A stretch of 64,000 bases of DNA from Sphaerisporangium krabiense (GCF_014200435.1 NZ_JACHBR010000001.1:496001-560000), one strand, 5' to 3'; positions 1 to 9,822 are shown, numbered from the stretch's first letter. The notes: generated by a model not told the origin, from the letters alone. A program made the numbers and translations.

Positions 1-353
1 CCGGCCGGCATCTGGACGATCGACAGCAGGGAGTCCATGCCGTCCAGGTACTTCAGCGGCACGGGGACGCCGATCACCGGCAGCGGGGTGACCGAGGCCA
101 GCATGCCCGGCAGGTGGGCGGCTCCCCCCGCCCCGGCGATGATGACCCGGAGCCCCCGCCCGGCGGCGCGCTCGCCGTAGTCGATCATCTCGCGCGGCAT
201 GCGGTGCGCCGAGACGACGTCCGCCTCGAAGGGGACGCCGAACTCGGCCAGGGCCTCGGCGGCGAGCCGCATCACCGGCCAGTCCGAGTCGCTGCCCATC
301 ACGATGCCGACCACGGGGCCGACCAGGGGGCCGGGCACCGGCGCGGCGCTCAC
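1..353 (-). CDS. purE: N5-carboxyaminoimidazole ribonucleotide mutase, 3' end beyond window
   Basis: PurE converts N5-CAIR to CAIR in de novo purine synthesis, acting on the product of PurK. The visible part is about 117 residues. It carries the family N-terminal signature GSDSDWPVM and the VVSAHRMP and [11 protein letters not shown] segments, which form the nucleotide and substrate site. The gene runs off the left edge, so the C-terminal part is missing here. The start is GTG at 353, which overlaps the purK stop in a GTGA arrangement, implying translational coupling in a purK-purE operon. Confidence 0.95.
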   Translation of the reverse strand, partial: MSAAPVPGPLVGPVVGIVMGSDSDWPVMRLAAEALAEFGVPFEADVVSAHRMPREMIDYGERAAGRGLRVIIAGAGGAAHLPGMLASVTPLPVIGVPVPLKYLDGMDSLLSIVQMPA

Positions 354-1519
354 ACGTACTCCCCGGTGGCGAGGTGGACGGCGGCGTGCCGGGCCCGGGC
401 GCGCACCTCGTCCAGGTCGGCGCCGAGCGCGGTGACGTGCCCGATCTTGCGGCCCGGGCGGACCTCCTTGCCGTAGAAGTGGACCTTCACGCCGGGGTCG
501 TGCGCCATGACGTGCTCGTAGCGGCGGAAGACGTCGGGATCGGCGCCGCCGAGCACGTTGGCCATGACCACGACGGGCGCGGCCGGCGCGGGCGAGCCGA
601 GCGGGAGGTCGAGGACGGCGCGCAGGTGCTGCTCGAACTGCGAGGTGCGGGCGCCCTCGATCGTCCAGTGGCCGCTGTTGTGCGGGCGCATGGCCAGCTC
701 GTTCACCACGAAGCCGCCGCCGGGGAGCTGGAACATCTCGACGGCCAGCAGGCCGGTCACTCCCAGCTCGTTGGCGATCTTGAGGGCGACGTGCTGGGCG
801 TGGGCCGCGTGCTCGGGGTCCAGGCCGGGGGCGGGGGCGATGACCTCGACGCAGATGCCGTCCCGCTGGACGGTCTCGACGACGGGGTAGCTGACCCCCT
901 GGCCGTGCGGCGAGCGGGCGACCAGCACGGCGACCTCGCGCTCGAACGGCACGAACGCCTCGGCGATCAGCTCGGTGCCGGAGGCGAGCACGTCGGCGGC
1001 GTCCGCGGCCGATTCGCAGACCCAGACGCCCCGGCCGTCGTACCCGCCGCGCGCGGCCTTGAGCACGACCGGCCAGCCGTGCTCCGCGCCGAAGCCCTCG
1101 ACGTCCGCGGCGGAGGCCACCCGGGCCCAGGCCGGGCAGGGCGCGCCGATCGCGGTCAGGCGCTCGCGCATGACCGCCTTGTCCTGGGCGTGCACCAGGG
1201 CGGCCGCGCCGGGCCGTACGGCGACGCCTCCGGCGGCCAGCGCCTCGATGTGGCCGGTCGGCACGTGCTCGTGGTCGAAGGTGATCACGTCGCAACCCTC
1301 GGCGAACGCGCGCAGCGCGCCGAGGTCGCGGTAGTCGCCGAGCCTGGTGTCGGCGATCACCCGCGCGGCGCTCTCGTCGAAGGAGTTGGCGAGCACGCGC
1401 AGGTCGACGCCGAGCGCGATGGCGGCCTGCTGGGTCATGCGGGCGAGCTGGCCCGCTCCCACCATGCCGACGACGGGCCCGGTGGGAGGTACCACCCTCC
1501 TGGTCACATCACTGGTCAC
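350..1519 (-). CDS. purK: N5-carboxyaminoimidazole ribonucleotide synthase
   Basis: PurK uses ATP and bicarbonate to carboxylate AIR to N5-CAIR, which PurE then rearranges. The 389-residue product is of normal length and has the ATP-grasp layout. The N-terminal nucleotide-like motif [11 protein letters not shown] lies near residue 18. A central segment reads [16 protein letters not shown], and a metal/ATP-binding region reads [26 protein letters not shown]. The chosen GTG start at 1519 gives a short N-terminal tail before the first beta strand; an internal start near the GMVGAG motif is possible. The gene is upstream of purE on the same strand with a 4-base overlap. Confidence 0.95.
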   Translation of the reverse strand: MTSDVTRRVVPPTGPVVGMVGAGQLARMTQQAAIALGVDLRVLANSFDESAARVIADTRLGDYRDLGALRAFAEGCDVITFDHEHVPTGHIEALAAGGVAVRPGAAALVHAQDKAVMRERLTAIGAPCPAWARVASAADVEGFGAEHGWPVVLKAARGGYDGRGVWVCESAADAADVLASGTELIAEAFVPFEREVAVLVARSPHGQGVSYPVVETVQRDGICVEVIAPAPGLDPEHAAHAQHVALKIANELGVTGLLAVEMFQLPGGGFVVNELAMRPHNSGHWTIEGARTSQFEQHLRAVLDLPLGSPAPAAPVVVMANVLGGADPDVFRRYEHVMAHDPGVKVHFYGKEVRPGRKIGHVTALGADLDEVRARARHAAVHLATGEYV

Positions 1520-1543
1520 AAGCCCAAACCCTACCGAGCGCGC

Positions 1544-2491
1544 TCAGGTGGCCGTGATGTCGGCCAGGGACCTGCGCAGGGCGACGGTCCGCATGGTCCC
1601 GTCGGCGCCGGCCTCGGTGGCCAGGACGATCAGTTCGGTGGCGGTGAGGGTCCTCGGATGGGTCTTGCCGGTGAAGTGGCGTACGGCGGCGGCGCCGAAG
1701 AGGGGGTGGTCCACCTCGCCGCGACGGCCCCGCTGCCGGTAGGCGATCGTGAGGGCGTGGAAGACCAGCGCGCCGCCGCCCTCCAGGGCCAGGGCCCGGG
1801 TCTCGCCGGGCACGAGCCGGACGTCCACGTCGAGCCGGTCGGGCCGCACCCGCGCGGCCTCGCCCGCCAGCTCGTCGCGCAGACGGGTGACCGCGTCCCG
1901 CGCGGCGAACCGGACGCCGCTCAGCCCGGCCGGGTCGGTCAGGTAGGCCAGGTGCTTCTGCGGCACGAGCCGGGCGCGCAGGCCGTCCTCCGGGTCGTCG
2001 GCGGGCACGGCGCGGACGGTCTCGGCGGCGTCCAGCCGGGGCGCGTCCCGGGTGAGGGGGATCGGGCCGTACGCCAGCCGCCAGGCGTCCTGCTCCTCCG
2101 TGAACAGGAAGTAGGCGGGATCGGGGGCGTGGGCGAGGGCGGCGACCCAGGGCCGGTCGCCGGGCTCGTCGGGCACGTAGTAGTCGGCGTCCTCGTAGGC
2201 GAGGGAGGCGGGAGCCGGGCGGCCGTTCCGCCTCGCCCGGCAGGCACGGCCGGCCAGCTCGCTCTCGGCGGCGGCCGTCAGGGCGGCGACCTCGGCGCAG
2301 TCCCGGGAGGCCCAGGCGTCCTGGAGGCGCGTGAGCAGGCCGAACGCCGCCGCCGCTTCGTCGGCGCCGATCGTGGGGGGCGCCGGGCGGGTGGGGCTCG
2401 GCGCGCCGGTGAGCGGTCCGTCCCCCTGGGCGCCACAGCCGGCGAGGAGGAGGACGACGCCGATCGCCGGAGCGGCCATGCGACGCAGCAC
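1544..2491 (-). CDS. Putative lipoprotein of unknown function
   Basis: I do not recognise a functional family. The N-terminus is a lipoprotein signal: basic residues, a short hydrophobic stretch and lipobox LLAGC, so the product should be anchored outside the membrane. A Pro/Thr-rich linker follows the cysteine, then about 280 residues without a motif I can name. I chose GTG at 2491 because a GGGAGG ribosome site lies 11 bases upstream. GTG at 2503 also opens the frame but has that site directly against it. The gene lies just upstream of purK on the same strand (about 25 bases) and may be co-transcribed with purK-purE. Confidence 0.75.
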   Translation of the reverse strand: MLRRMAAPAIGVVLLLAGCGAQGDGPLTGAPSPTRPAPPTIGADEAAAAFGLLTRLQDAWASRDCAEVAALTAAAESELAGRACRARRNGRPAPASLAYEDADYYVPDEPGDRPWVAALAHAPDPAYFLFTEEQDAWRLAYGPIPLTRDAPRLDAAETVRAVPADDPEDGLRARLVPQKHLAYLTDPAGLSGVRFAARDAVTRLRDELAGEAARVRPDRLDVDVRLVPGETRALALEGGGALVFHALTIAYRQRGRRGEVDHPLFGAAAVRHFTGKTHPRTLTATELIVLATEAGADGTMRTVALRRSLADITAT

Positions 2492-2503
2492 GCTGGGAGC
2501 CAC

Positions 2504-2678
2504 CTCCCGGACATTCCATTGCCGTTTGGCGGCGCAGCCTAGCGCATCACCCCGGTTACAGACCGTTAAATCAACATATTTCAGTAAATAGTCGCTATGG
2601 GGAGGTCATGGGACCTCGCCCCCGCCACGCCCCCGCACCGGTAACCTGAAGGGGTTTGCGACCCCAGAGAGGACCGTT
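2504..2678. other. AT-enriched divergent intergenic region
   Basis: This gap separates the lipoprotein gene (minus) from the GtrA gene (plus). The stretch from about 2560 to 2600 is clearly richer in A/T than its surroundings and is the likely site of divergent promoters, although I see no clean -35/-10 pair. A short inverted repeat (GGGGT, five-base loop, ACCCC) at about 2651-2665 sits just before the AGAGAGGA ribosome site of the plus-strand gene. Confidence 0.4.
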
Positions 2679-3317
2679 GTGCAGCTCATCCGTCGCCTGT
2701 ATGACAGGTTCTCCTCGCTGGTCCACGAGCTCGCCAAGTTCGGCGTGGTCGGCGCCGTCGCCTTCGTGATCGACCTCGGCGGCACCAACCTCATGCGGTA
2801 CGGCGCCGAGCAGGGGCCGCTGGCCTCCAAGACCATCGCCACCGTCGTGGCGGCCACGTTCGCCTACCTCGCCAACCGGTTCTGGACCTGGCGGCACCGC
2901 GAGAAGTCCGGCCTGGCCCGCGAGTACTTCCTGTTCTTCGTGCTCAACGGCATCGGCCTGCTGATCTCGCTGCTGATCATCGGCTTCGTCGAGTACACGC
3001 TGAACATGCGCGACCCGCTCAGCTACAACATCTCGCTCGTCATCGGCACGGCGCTCGGCACGCTGTTCCGCTTCTGGTCCTACAAGAAGTGGGTGTTCCT
3101 GCCGCCGGAGCTGCCCCCCGTGGACCCGCACACCGGCCTTCCCCAGGCCGGCGACGGCCCGCAGGCCCCGTCCGCCCCCCGCCCCTCCACGGTCAGCGCC
3201 CCGTTCCCGACCACGACGCTGCCGCCGCAGAGCCGCAACGGCTCGACGCCGCACGGCACCACCCCGCGCAACAATCCCGGCGGGGCCGCGTTCTCGCCGA
3301 CGTCCGCCCGCGACTGA
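2679..3317 (+). CDS. GtrA-family membrane protein
   Basis: GtrA-like proteins are small polytopic membrane proteins thought to move or position lipid-linked sugars for cell-surface polysaccharides. The 212-residue product has four hydrophobic helices in the first 150 residues, with family-typical segments KFGVVGAVAFVIDLG, ANRFWTWRHR and a final FRFWSYKKWVF. The last 65 residues are a Pro/Thr/Ser-rich, probably disordered cytoplasmic tail that simple GtrA proteins lack. The start is GTG at 2679, with AGAGAGGA about 6 bases upstream. The gene converges with the histidine kinase gene, leaving only 4 bases between stops. The substrate is unknown. Confidence 0.85.
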   Translation: MQLIRRLYDRFSSLVHELAKFGVVGAVAFVIDLGGTNLMRYGAEQGPLASKTIATVVAATFAYLANRFWTWRHREKSGLAREYFLFFVLNGIGLLISLLIIGFVEYTLNMRDPLSYNISLVIGTALGTLFRFWSYKKWVFLPPELPPVDPHTGLPQAGDGPQAPSAPRPSTVSAPFPTTTLPPQSRNGSTPHGTTPRNNPGGAAFSPTSARD

Positions 3318-3321
3318 CGGC

Positions 3322-4593
3322 TCAGGCGGGCCCGCTCACCACACGATGGCGTGCCGGGTCGCCGGCGGGCCGCAGGAACAGCGCGAACACCGCGGGACGC
3401 GAGCGGACCAGCTCCAGGCGCCCGCCGTCGGAGGCGGTCAGCGCCCGCGCCAGCGTCAGCCCGAGCCCCGTCCCCCCGGCGCCGCTGACGTTGCGGTCGA
3501 ACACCCGGGCGCGCAGGCGCTCCGGAATGCCCTCCCCCTGGTCGGCGACCTCGATCACGATGGACCTGTCCGAGCTGCCCGTCGTGATGGTCACCGTCCC
3601 GGCGCCGTGCTCCAGGGAGTTCTCCAGCAGGGTCGAGACGACCTGGCTCAGCCCGCCCTTGCTGACCATGGCGCACAGGCCGCGGTCGCCGTCGAGGTGG
3701 AGCGCGCGCCTGGACCTGCGGAAGGCCGGCTCCCACTCGGTGATCTGCTGGCACAGCACCTCGTCGAGCGAGATCGCCTCCGCCTGGGCATGGCGCTGCC
3801 GCCGGGCGGCGGCCAGCAGCTCGTCGATGACGGCCGTGAGCCGCTCCGCCTGGACGATCGCCGCCTCCCCCTCCTCGCGGACGATCACCGGCTGGTCCGC
3901 CGCCGCCACGATCTCTTCGAGCCGCATGGTCAGGCCGGTGAGCGGCGTGCGGAGCTGATGGGACGCGTCCGTGGCGAACTCGCGTTCGCGGCTCAGCAGC
4001 TCGGCGAGCCGGGTGGCGCTGCGGTCGAGCACCTCGGCGACCCTGTCGAGCTCGGGGATGCCGTACCGGTGCCGGCTCGGCCTGGCCTCGCCGGACCCCA
4101 GCCGCTCCGCGATCCTCCCCAGGTCCAGGAGCGGCAGGGTGAGACGGCGCGACTGCACGACGGCGAGCGACACCGCGACCGCGAGGGCCAGCCCGGCCAG
4201 GGCCACGATGAGCATGAGCCATCCCCGGATGTTCCGCTCGACGTGCGCGCGGTCCCGCGATATCCGGACATAGACTCCACTCTCCGAGTGGGCCTCCTCG
4301 GTCATCTGCCGACCGGTCGGCGGCTCCGTACCGACGATGACGGTCGGGCTGTTGCGGATGAAGATCTGGACGTACCTGTTCGGATACTGCCGCTGCAGCT
4401 CCTCGGGATCGATCGGCCGATCCTCGATTCTGGCGTATTCCACCTGGCTGAGCAGCAGCGTCGCCTGTGCCCTGAGCTGCTGGACCGCCTCGTCGTCGAT
4501 GAGGCGGGTGACCACCAGCCCGAGTGGGACGCCCAGGAGCAGGACCGCGATGGCCGCGACCATCAAGGTCGACGACAGCAACCTACGGCGCAT
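3322..4593 (-). CDS. Two-component sensor histidine kinase
   Basis: A membrane sensor kinase of 423 residues. It has a transmembrane helix at about 8-29, an extracytoplasmic segment of about 95 residues, a second helix at about 124-146, then HAMP. The HisKA box reads ASHQLRTPLTG with the phospho-acceptor histidine near residue 212. The ATPase domain shows an N box (LENSLEHG), a G1 box (DQGEGIP) and a G2 box (GGTGLGLTLAR), so it looks catalytically intact. It starts 11 bases after the stop of the response regulator gene and has no good ribosome site of its own, suggesting coupled translation. The input signal cannot be told from the sequence. Confidence 0.92.
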   Translation of the reverse strand: MRRRLLSSTLMVAAIAVLLLGVPLGLVVTRLIDDEAVQQLRAQATLLLSQVEYARIEDRPIDPEELQRQYPNRYVQIFIRNSPTVIVGTEPPTGRQMTEEAHSESGVYVRISRDRAHVERNIRGWLMLIVALAGLALAVAVSLAVVQSRRLTLPLLDLGRIAERLGSGEARPSRHRYGIPELDRVAEVLDRSATRLAELLSREREFATDASHQLRTPLTGLTMRLEEIVAAADQPVIVREEGEAAIVQAERLTAVIDELLAAARRQRHAQAEAISLDEVLCQQITEWEPAFRRSRRALHLDGDRGLCAMVSKGGLSQVVSTLLENSLEHGAGTVTITTGSSDRSIVIEVADQGEGIPERLRARVFDRNVSGAGGTGLGLTLARALTASDGGRLELVRSRPAVFALFLRPAGDPARHRVVSGPA

Positions 4594-4604
4594 CTAGCTG
4601 TGTG

Positions 4605-5273
<669 letters not shown>

Positions 5274-5478
5274 AAAGCGATCGTAGGACCTTAGGCGATC
5301 GTTTCCCGGGTACAGCGCGCGGTTTGACTCGTCGTTGACCCACCAATTGACCTGGGCAAAGACGGCGAAACCCGGATGACCCCGCCCGCAGCGACCTGAC
5401 GTCCCCGCAGTCTCTTCCGTACCCCCCGTGACGGGTTCGACACGCCGGGGATTCACCCCGGCGGCCGGCCACGGGACG

Positions 5479-5964
5479 CTAGTCGCTGGAGCTCGGCGGC
5501 TCGGCGAAGCGCTGGAGGTACAGCCCTTCACCCAGCGTGGCGAGCAGCTCCAGCTCGGTCTCCAGGTAGTCGATGTGGTGCTCCTCGTCCTCCAGGATCT
5601 TCTCGAAGATGCGGGCGGAGGTCGTGTCGCCCCGCTCGCGCATGAGCTGGATCCCCGGACGCAGGCGCGCCACCACGCCCAGCTCCAGCTGGAGGTCGGC
5701 CTCGAGCTGCTCCTTGACGGTCTGGCCGATGTGCAGCGTGCCGAGCTTCTGGTAGTTCGGCAGGCCTTCCAGGAAGAGGATGCGGTCGGTCAGCACCTCG
5801 GCGTGGCGCATCTCGTCGATCGACTCCGAGCGCGTGAACGACGCCAGCTTGGTGTAGCCCCAGTTCTCCTGCATCTTGGCGTGCAGAAAGTACTGGTTGA
5901 TGGCGGTGAGCTCGGAAGTGAGCTGCTCGTTCAGCAGGCCGATGATGTCCTTGTCCCCCTGCAT
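5479..5964 (-). CDS. bfr: Bacterioferritin
   Basis: A heme-containing ferritin that oxidises Fe(II) and stores iron in a 24-subunit shell. The 161-residue product is full length. The dinuclear ferroxidase ligands are all present (E18, E51, H54, E94, E127, H130), and the heme-ligating methionine M52 sits inside EMRHAE. It lies 15 bases downstream of the ferredoxin-like bfd gene with a GAGGA ribosome site, so the two form one operon behind two iron boxes. Confidence 0.97.
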   Translation of the reverse strand: MQGDKDIIGLLNEQLTSELTAINQYFLHAKMQENWGYTKLASFTRSESIDEMRHAEVLTDRILFLEGLPNYQKLGTLHIGQTVKEQLEADLQLELGVVARLRPGIQLMRERGDTTSARIFEKILEDEEHHIDYLETELELLATLGEGLYLQRFAEPPSSSD

Positions 5965-5979
5965 GGGCGAATCCTCATT

Positions 5980-6159
5980 TCACGCGGTTACGGCGAGCTC
6001 CGTAGGACGGTTCAGGATCGCACAAATCTTACGGACGCACGTCGCGCAATCCTTGCCGGCGCCCGTGATGTCGCGGACCTGACGAGCCGTCTTCGCACCT
6101 GCGGCTATACAGGCGTGAACTTCGTTCTCCGTCACAGCCTGACAGATGCACACGTACAT
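5980..6159 (-). CDS. bfd: Bacterioferritin-associated ferredoxin (59 residues)
   Basis: Bfd carries a [2Fe-2S] cluster and passes electrons to bacterioferritin so that stored Fe(III) leaves as Fe(II). The reading frame starts at ATG 6159 (MYVCICQAVTENEV) and stops at 5980. It holds the four cluster cysteines in the family pattern: C4 and C6 in VCICQAVTE, then C38 and C41 in GAGKDCATCVRKI. It is small and easily missed. It is the first gene of the bfd-bfr pair, directly downstream of two iron boxes, with an AGAGG ribosome site before the start. Confidence 0.95.
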   Translation of the reverse strand: MYVCICQAVTENEVHACIAAGAKTARQVRDITGAGKDCATCVRKICAILNRPTELAVTA

Positions 6160-6191
6160 GACGAAACGCCTCTCGGGGACGCAGGGGGAAG

Positions 6192-6210
6192 TAGGTAAGG
6201 CTCACCTTAA
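6192..6210. promoter_or_regulatory. Iron box 1 (DtxR/IdeR/DmdR operator), proximal
   Basis: The sequence TAGGTAAGGCTCACCTTAA is a near-perfect match to the DtxR-family consensus TTAGGTTAGSCTAACCTAA, with both half sites. It lies about 33 bases upstream of the bfd start. An iron-loaded regulator bound here would set bfd-bfr expression according to iron status. Whether it activates, as reported for mycobacterial bacterioferritin, or represses cannot be read from sequence alone. Confidence 0.88.
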
Positions 6211-6215
6211 CTCAC

Positions 6216-6234
6216 ACAGGTAAGGCTTGCCTAT
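6216..6234. promoter_or_regulatory. Iron box 2 (DtxR/IdeR/DmdR operator), distal
   Basis: The sequence ACAGGTAAGGCTTGCCTAT is a second, slightly weaker match to the same consensus. Its centre is 24 bases from the first box. Tandem boxes of this kind are known upstream of the IdeR-activated bacterioferritin gene in mycobacteria. Confidence 0.82.
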
Positions 6235-6269
6235 GTGACGTATCCCCTATTCCGGTCCCCGTGAGAGGG

Positions 6270-6905
6270 TCAGTGACCTCGGGCGATCCAGTCCTCCAGG
6301 CCCGGCGCCTCGGCGCCGATGGTGGTCGTGTCGCCGTGCCCGGTGCGCACCACCGTCTCCGGGGGCAGCACCAGCAGCCGGTCCCGGATCGAGTCGATGA
6401 TCGTCTCGAACGAGGAGTACGACCGCCCGGTCGCCCCGGGGCCGCCGGAGAACAGCGTGTCGCCGGTGAAGACGGCGCCGAGGCCGGGGGCGTACAGGCT
6501 GACCGCTCCGGGCGCGTGGCCCGGCGTGTGCAGGACGCGCAGCGCGGTGCCCGCCACCTCGATCACCTGGCCGTCGCGCACCGGCTCGAACCCCCGCTCG
6601 GCGTAGACCATGCGCCACAGGACCTCGTCGTCCGGGTGCAGCAGGATCGGCGCGCCCGTGGCGTCCGACAGCTCCCCGGCGGCGTTGACGTGGTCGTTGT
6701 GCGCGTGCGTGCAGACGATCGCCACCAGACGGCGGTCCCCCACGGCCGCGGCGATGGCCCGCGCGTCGTGCGCCGCGTCGATCACGACCACCTCGCGCTC
6801 GTCACCGACCAGCCACACGTTGTTGTCGACCTCCCAGCTCCCGCCGTCCAGCGTGAACGTCCCCGAGGTGACCAGGCGCTCCACCGTCACCGGGCCACCG
6901 CTCAC
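6270..6905 (-). CDS. Metallo-beta-lactamase-fold hydrolase paired with MscR
   Basis: A 211-residue hydrolase of the metallo-beta-lactamase fold, related to glyoxalase II. The metal motif THAHNDH, a later TPGHAPG histidine, FTGDTLF aspartate and RTGHGDTT histidine form a complete binuclear zinc site. The start is GTG 6905, overlapping the stop of the mscR gene as GTGA. In actinobacteria a hydrolase like this commonly follows the mycothiol-dependent formaldehyde dehydrogenase. A likely role is cleaving the mycothiol thioester made by MscR, but this is inferred from neighbourhood. Confidence 0.88.
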   Translation of the reverse strand: MSGGPVTVERLVTSGTFTLDGGSWEVDNNVWLVGDEREVVVIDAAHDARAIAAAVGDRRLVAIVCTHAHNDHVNAAGELSDATGAPILLHPDDEVLWRMVYAERGFEPVRDGQVIEVAGTALRVLHTPGHAPGAVSLYAPGLGAVFTGDTLFSGGPGATGRSYSSFETIIDSIRDRLLVLPPETVVRTGHGDTTTIGAEAPGLEDWIARGH

Positions 6906-7987
6906 AGGACCACCACCGAGCGCAGGACCTCGCCGCGGTGCATCTTGCCGAAGGCCTCCTCGACCTGGTCCAGCTCGATGGTCTCGGAGACGAACCCGTC
7001 GAGGTTCAGCCGTCCCTGCAGGTAGAGGTCGATCAGCATCGGGAAGTCGCGGCTCGGCAGGCAGTCGCCGTACCAGGACGACTTCAGCGACCCGCCGCGG
7101 CCGAAGACGTCCAGCAGCGGCAGCTCCAGGGTCATGTCCGGGGTCGGCACACCGACCAGCACGACGGTCCCGGCCAGGTCGCGCGCGTAGAACGCCTGCT
7201 TGTAGGTCTCCGGGCGGCCGACCGCCTCGATCACGACGTCGGCGCCGTGGCCGCCGGTCAGCTCGCGGATCGCCTCCACCGGGTCGGTGGTCTTGGAGTT
7301 GATGGTGTGCGTGGCGCCGAACTGGCCGGCCAGGCCGAGCTTGCGGTCGTCGACGTCCACCGCGATGATCTTCGAGGCGCCCGCCACCGACGCGCCGAGG
7401 ATCGCGGCGTCGCCCACGCCGCCGCAGCCGATCACCGCCACCGAGTCGCCGCGGGTCACGCCGCCGGTGTTGAGCGCGGCCCCGAGGCCCGCCATCACGC
7501 CGCAGCCGAGCAGCCCCGCCACCGCCGGGCGGGCGTCCGGGTCCACCTTGGTGCACTGCCCGGCGGCCACCAGCGTCTTGGACGCGAACGCGCCGATGCC
7601 GAGCGCGGGGCTGAGCGGGGTGCCGTCCTCCAGGGTCATCTTCTGCGTGGCGTTGTGCGTGGCGAAGCAGTACCACGGGCGTCCGCGCAGGCAGGCGCGG
7701 CAGTTGCCGCAGACGGCGCGCCAGTTGAGCACCACGTAGTCGCCGGGCGCGACCTGCGTGACGTCCGGCCCCACCGCCGCCACGACGCCCGCGGCCTCGT
7801 GCCCGAGCAGGAAGGGGAAGTCGTCGTTGATGCCGCCCTCGCGGTAGTGCAGGTCGGTGTGGCACACCCCGCACGCCTGCACGTCCACGGCCGCCTCACC
7901 CGGCCCGGGGTCGGGGACGATCACCGTTCGCAGCGACACGGGCTCGCCCTTGGCGGCGGCGACCACACCCTGGACCTCGTACGGCAT
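6902..7987 (-). CDS. mscR: S-(hydroxymethyl)mycothiol dehydrogenase / S-nitrosomycothiol reductase
   Basis: A zinc-dependent class III-type alcohol dehydrogenase that oxidises the formaldehyde-mycothiol adduct and reduces S-nitrosomycothiol. The 361-residue length fits the family. The catalytic zinc region is [13 protein letters not shown] with GHEAAG. The structural zinc cysteines lie in [16 protein letters not shown]. The NAD-binding motif is [16 protein letters not shown] 7987 ([14 protein letters not shown]) is the family-typical start. It is the first gene of a two-gene operon with the metallo-hydrolase and implies that the host makes mycothiol. Confidence 0.94.
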   Translation of the reverse strand: MPYEVQGVVAAAKGEPVSLRTVIVPDPGPGEAAVDVQACGVCHTDLHYREGGINDDFPFLLGHEAAGVVAAVGPDVTQVAPGDYVVLNWRAVCGNCRACLRGRPWYCFATHNATQKMTLEDGTPLSPALGIGAFASKTLVAAGQCTKVDPDARPAVAGLLGCGVMAGLGAALNTGGVTRGDSVAVIGCGGVGDAAILGASVAGASKIIAVDVDDRKLGLAGQFGATHTINSKTTDPVEAIRELTGGHGADVVIEAVGRPETYKQAFYARDLAGTVVLVGVPTPDMTLELPLLDVFGRGGSLKSSWYGDCLPSRDFPMLIDLYLQGRLNLDGFVSETIELDQVEEAFGKMHRGEVLRSVVVL

Positions 7988-8092
7988 ACCTGCTCCCTCT
8001 CTCGCGGCGTCCCGGACCCGCCGGGCGCACCTGCCGATGGCGGGCACGCCCTCCCGGCTCCGGTGTGACACGTTACGCCACCCCGGCGCCGC

Positions 8093-8605
8093 TCACTTCC
8101 CGTCGATCTCCCCGTCGGAGGCGTCCTCGACGAGCCGGAACAGCTCCGCGCGCACCGTCTGGATCTTCGGGATGTCCCTGAGCACGATCTCGCCCTTGTC
8201 GGAGGCCGACTCCACCACGAGCGTGCCGCAGCCGAGCAGCCGTTCGACGAACGTCTGGTCGGAGCTCACGCTGTTGACCTTGGCCAGCGGGATGTCGTCG
8301 GTGGACTTGTTCAGAATGCCGGTGCTGATGTTGAAGCGGTGGGTGCTGAGCGTGTACGAGGTCGTCTTCCAGCGCAGGTACGGGATGAACGACCAGAGGG
8401 TCAGCGCCACCACGGACACGACGGCGACCGCCAGCCAGGCGAAACGGACGTACTCGTAATCGGTCGGGATGTAGAGGAACGCCAGGCTGGAGGCGGCCAC
8501 GACGAGAAGCAACGCGAGGAACGGGACGACGAGCCGCTTCCAGTGCGGATGGAACGAGTGGATGACCCGCTCGCCGGTCGTCAAGTGGTGTTCAGGCAGA
8601 CCCAT
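8093..8605 (-). CDS. PH-domain (bPH2) membrane protein
   Basis: A 170-residue membrane protein. Two hydrophobic helices at about 28-46 and 56-75 are followed by a bacterial pleckstrin-homology-like domain. That domain contains the family-typical stretch TTHR/STHRFNISTGIL-NKSTDDIPLAKVNSV and a hydrophobic VERLLGCGTLVVESA strand. The start is ATG 8605 (MGLPEHHLTTGERV), which gives the usual short cytoplasmic lead. Such proteins are common next to birA and acyl-CoA carboxylase genes in actinobacteria; their function is not established. Confidence 0.85.
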   Translation of the reverse strand: MGLPEHHLTTGERVIHSFHPHWKRLVVPFLALLLVVAASSLAFLYIPTDYEYVRFAWLAVAVVSVVALTLWSFIPYLRWKTTSYTLSTHRFNISTGILNKSTDDIPLAKVNSVSSDQTFVERLLGCGTLVVESASDKGEIVLRDIPKIQTVRAELFRLVEDASDGEIDGK

Positions 8606-8711
8606 GGGGCAAATCGTGGCACGACGATCAGCCCCGCGTCTGCCCCATGCCGACACCCCGCCGATCATGGCATTCCCCTTGGCCTCGCCTTGACGCGCGG
8701 CCCCCGGAAGC

Positions 8712-9530
8712 TCAGGTGCGGCGCACGTGGACGACGTCGCCCGCGCTCAGCGCGCGCTCCTCGCCGTCCGCCTCGACGAGCAGGTGGCCAAGGGCGTCCA
8801 CGCCCGTGGCCCGGCCCGTGAGGACGCGCTCGCCGGGCAGCTCCACCCGGACCTCCTGGCCGACGGTCGCGCTCATGCCGAGGTAGGCCGTGCGCAGCCC
8901 GCAGGCGTCCGCGTCGCCCCCGGCCGCCGCCCACTCGCGGTAGTGGGTCTCGACCTCGCGCAGCACCGCGCGGATCAGCGGGTCGCGGTCGGCGCACTCG
9001 GCGTCCTCCAGCACCAGGGAGGTCGCGGTGGGAACGGGCAGTTCGTCCTCGCGCACCGAGACGTTCAGCCCCATGCCGATCACCACGGCGCCCTCGACCC
9101 GCTCGGCGAGCACCCCGGCCAGCTTGCGCTCGCCGACGAGCAGGTCGTTCGGCCACTTCAGCCGCACGTCCACCCCCGCCACCCGGCGGACCGCCGACGC
9201 CGCCGCCAGCCCCACCAGCAGCGGCAGCCAGCCCTGCCGGGCCGGAGGCGCCGAGGGCCGCAGCAGCAGCGAGAACGTCAGGCCCGAGCGCGCCGGCGCC
9301 GTCCAGACCCGGCCGAGACGCCCGCGCCCCGCGAGCTGCACTTCGGCGATCAGCACGGCGCCCTCGCGCGCGCCGTCGCGGGCCGACTGCGCGAGGTCGG
9401 CGTTGGTGGAACCGGTGCGGTCCACGACGGTCAGCCGGGACCACAGGCCGTCCGGCCGGACGAGCGCACGGGTCAGCGCCGCCTGCGACAACGGCGGCCG
9501 GTCGAGATCGGTGTACGGCGAGTCAAGCAC
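8712..9530 (-). CDS. birA: Biotin--[acetyl-CoA-carboxylase] ligase
   Basis: BirA makes biotinyl-AMP and transfers biotin to the lysine of carboxyl-carrier domains, here the AccA chain encoded at 61.2 kb. The 272-residue protein has the catalytic GRGRLGRVW loop, the KWPNDLL segment and a small C-terminal SH3-like domain. It lacks the N-terminal DNA-binding domain of bifunctional BirA, so it should not act as a repressor. It is divergent from the molybdoenzyme gene across a 292-base intergenic region. Confidence 0.95.
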   Translation of the reverse strand: MLDSPYTDLDRPPLSQAALTRALVRPDGLWSRLTVVDRTGSTNADLAQSARDGAREGAVLIAEVQLAGRGRLGRVWTAPARSGLTFSLLLRPSAPPARQGWLPLLVGLAAASAVRRVAGVDVRLKWPNDLLVGERKLAGVLAERVEGAVVIGMGLNVSVREDELPVPTATSLVLEDAECADRDPLIRAVLREVETHYREWAAAGGDADACGLRTAYLGMSATVGQEVRVELPGERVLTGRATGVDALGHLLVEADGEERALSAGDVVHVRRT

Positions 9531-9590
9531 GCCTCCATCCTCCCTCCTCCCGCGGAGTGGCGGGTCCCGCCTGCCGTCCGCGGTGCCGGA

Positions 9591-9645
9591 GACTACCGAA
9601 CGACTACCGGACGACTACGGAAAGAGCATCGGACGACCACGGTGC
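9591..9645. repeat. Five tandem 11-base direct repeats in the birA/molybdoenzyme intergenic region
   Basis: Units start at 9591, 9602, 9613, 9624 and 9635. The first two are GACTACCGAAC and GACTACCGGAC (10 of 11 identical) and the third is GACTACGGAAA. The last two keep about 8 and 7 positions. An 11-base period places each unit on the same face of the helix, the layout bound by OmpR/PhoP-family and GlnR-family regulators. The rest of the 9531-9822 gap shows no other feature I can support. Confidence 0.6.
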
Positions 9646-9822
9646 GGGCCGCGACTTTGACTGTGACTGACCAACCCGCGTCCGCGAGTGTCCCGGTTGC
9701 CGCACCCCACACCCCCGGATCGTCAAAAGGGGACAAGGAGTGATGCTATGGGTAGACCGCACGAGTGAGGTCGGCGGACGGCCAAACGACTGGAAGAACG
9801 GCTAGGAAACGGTGAGCCCTCG

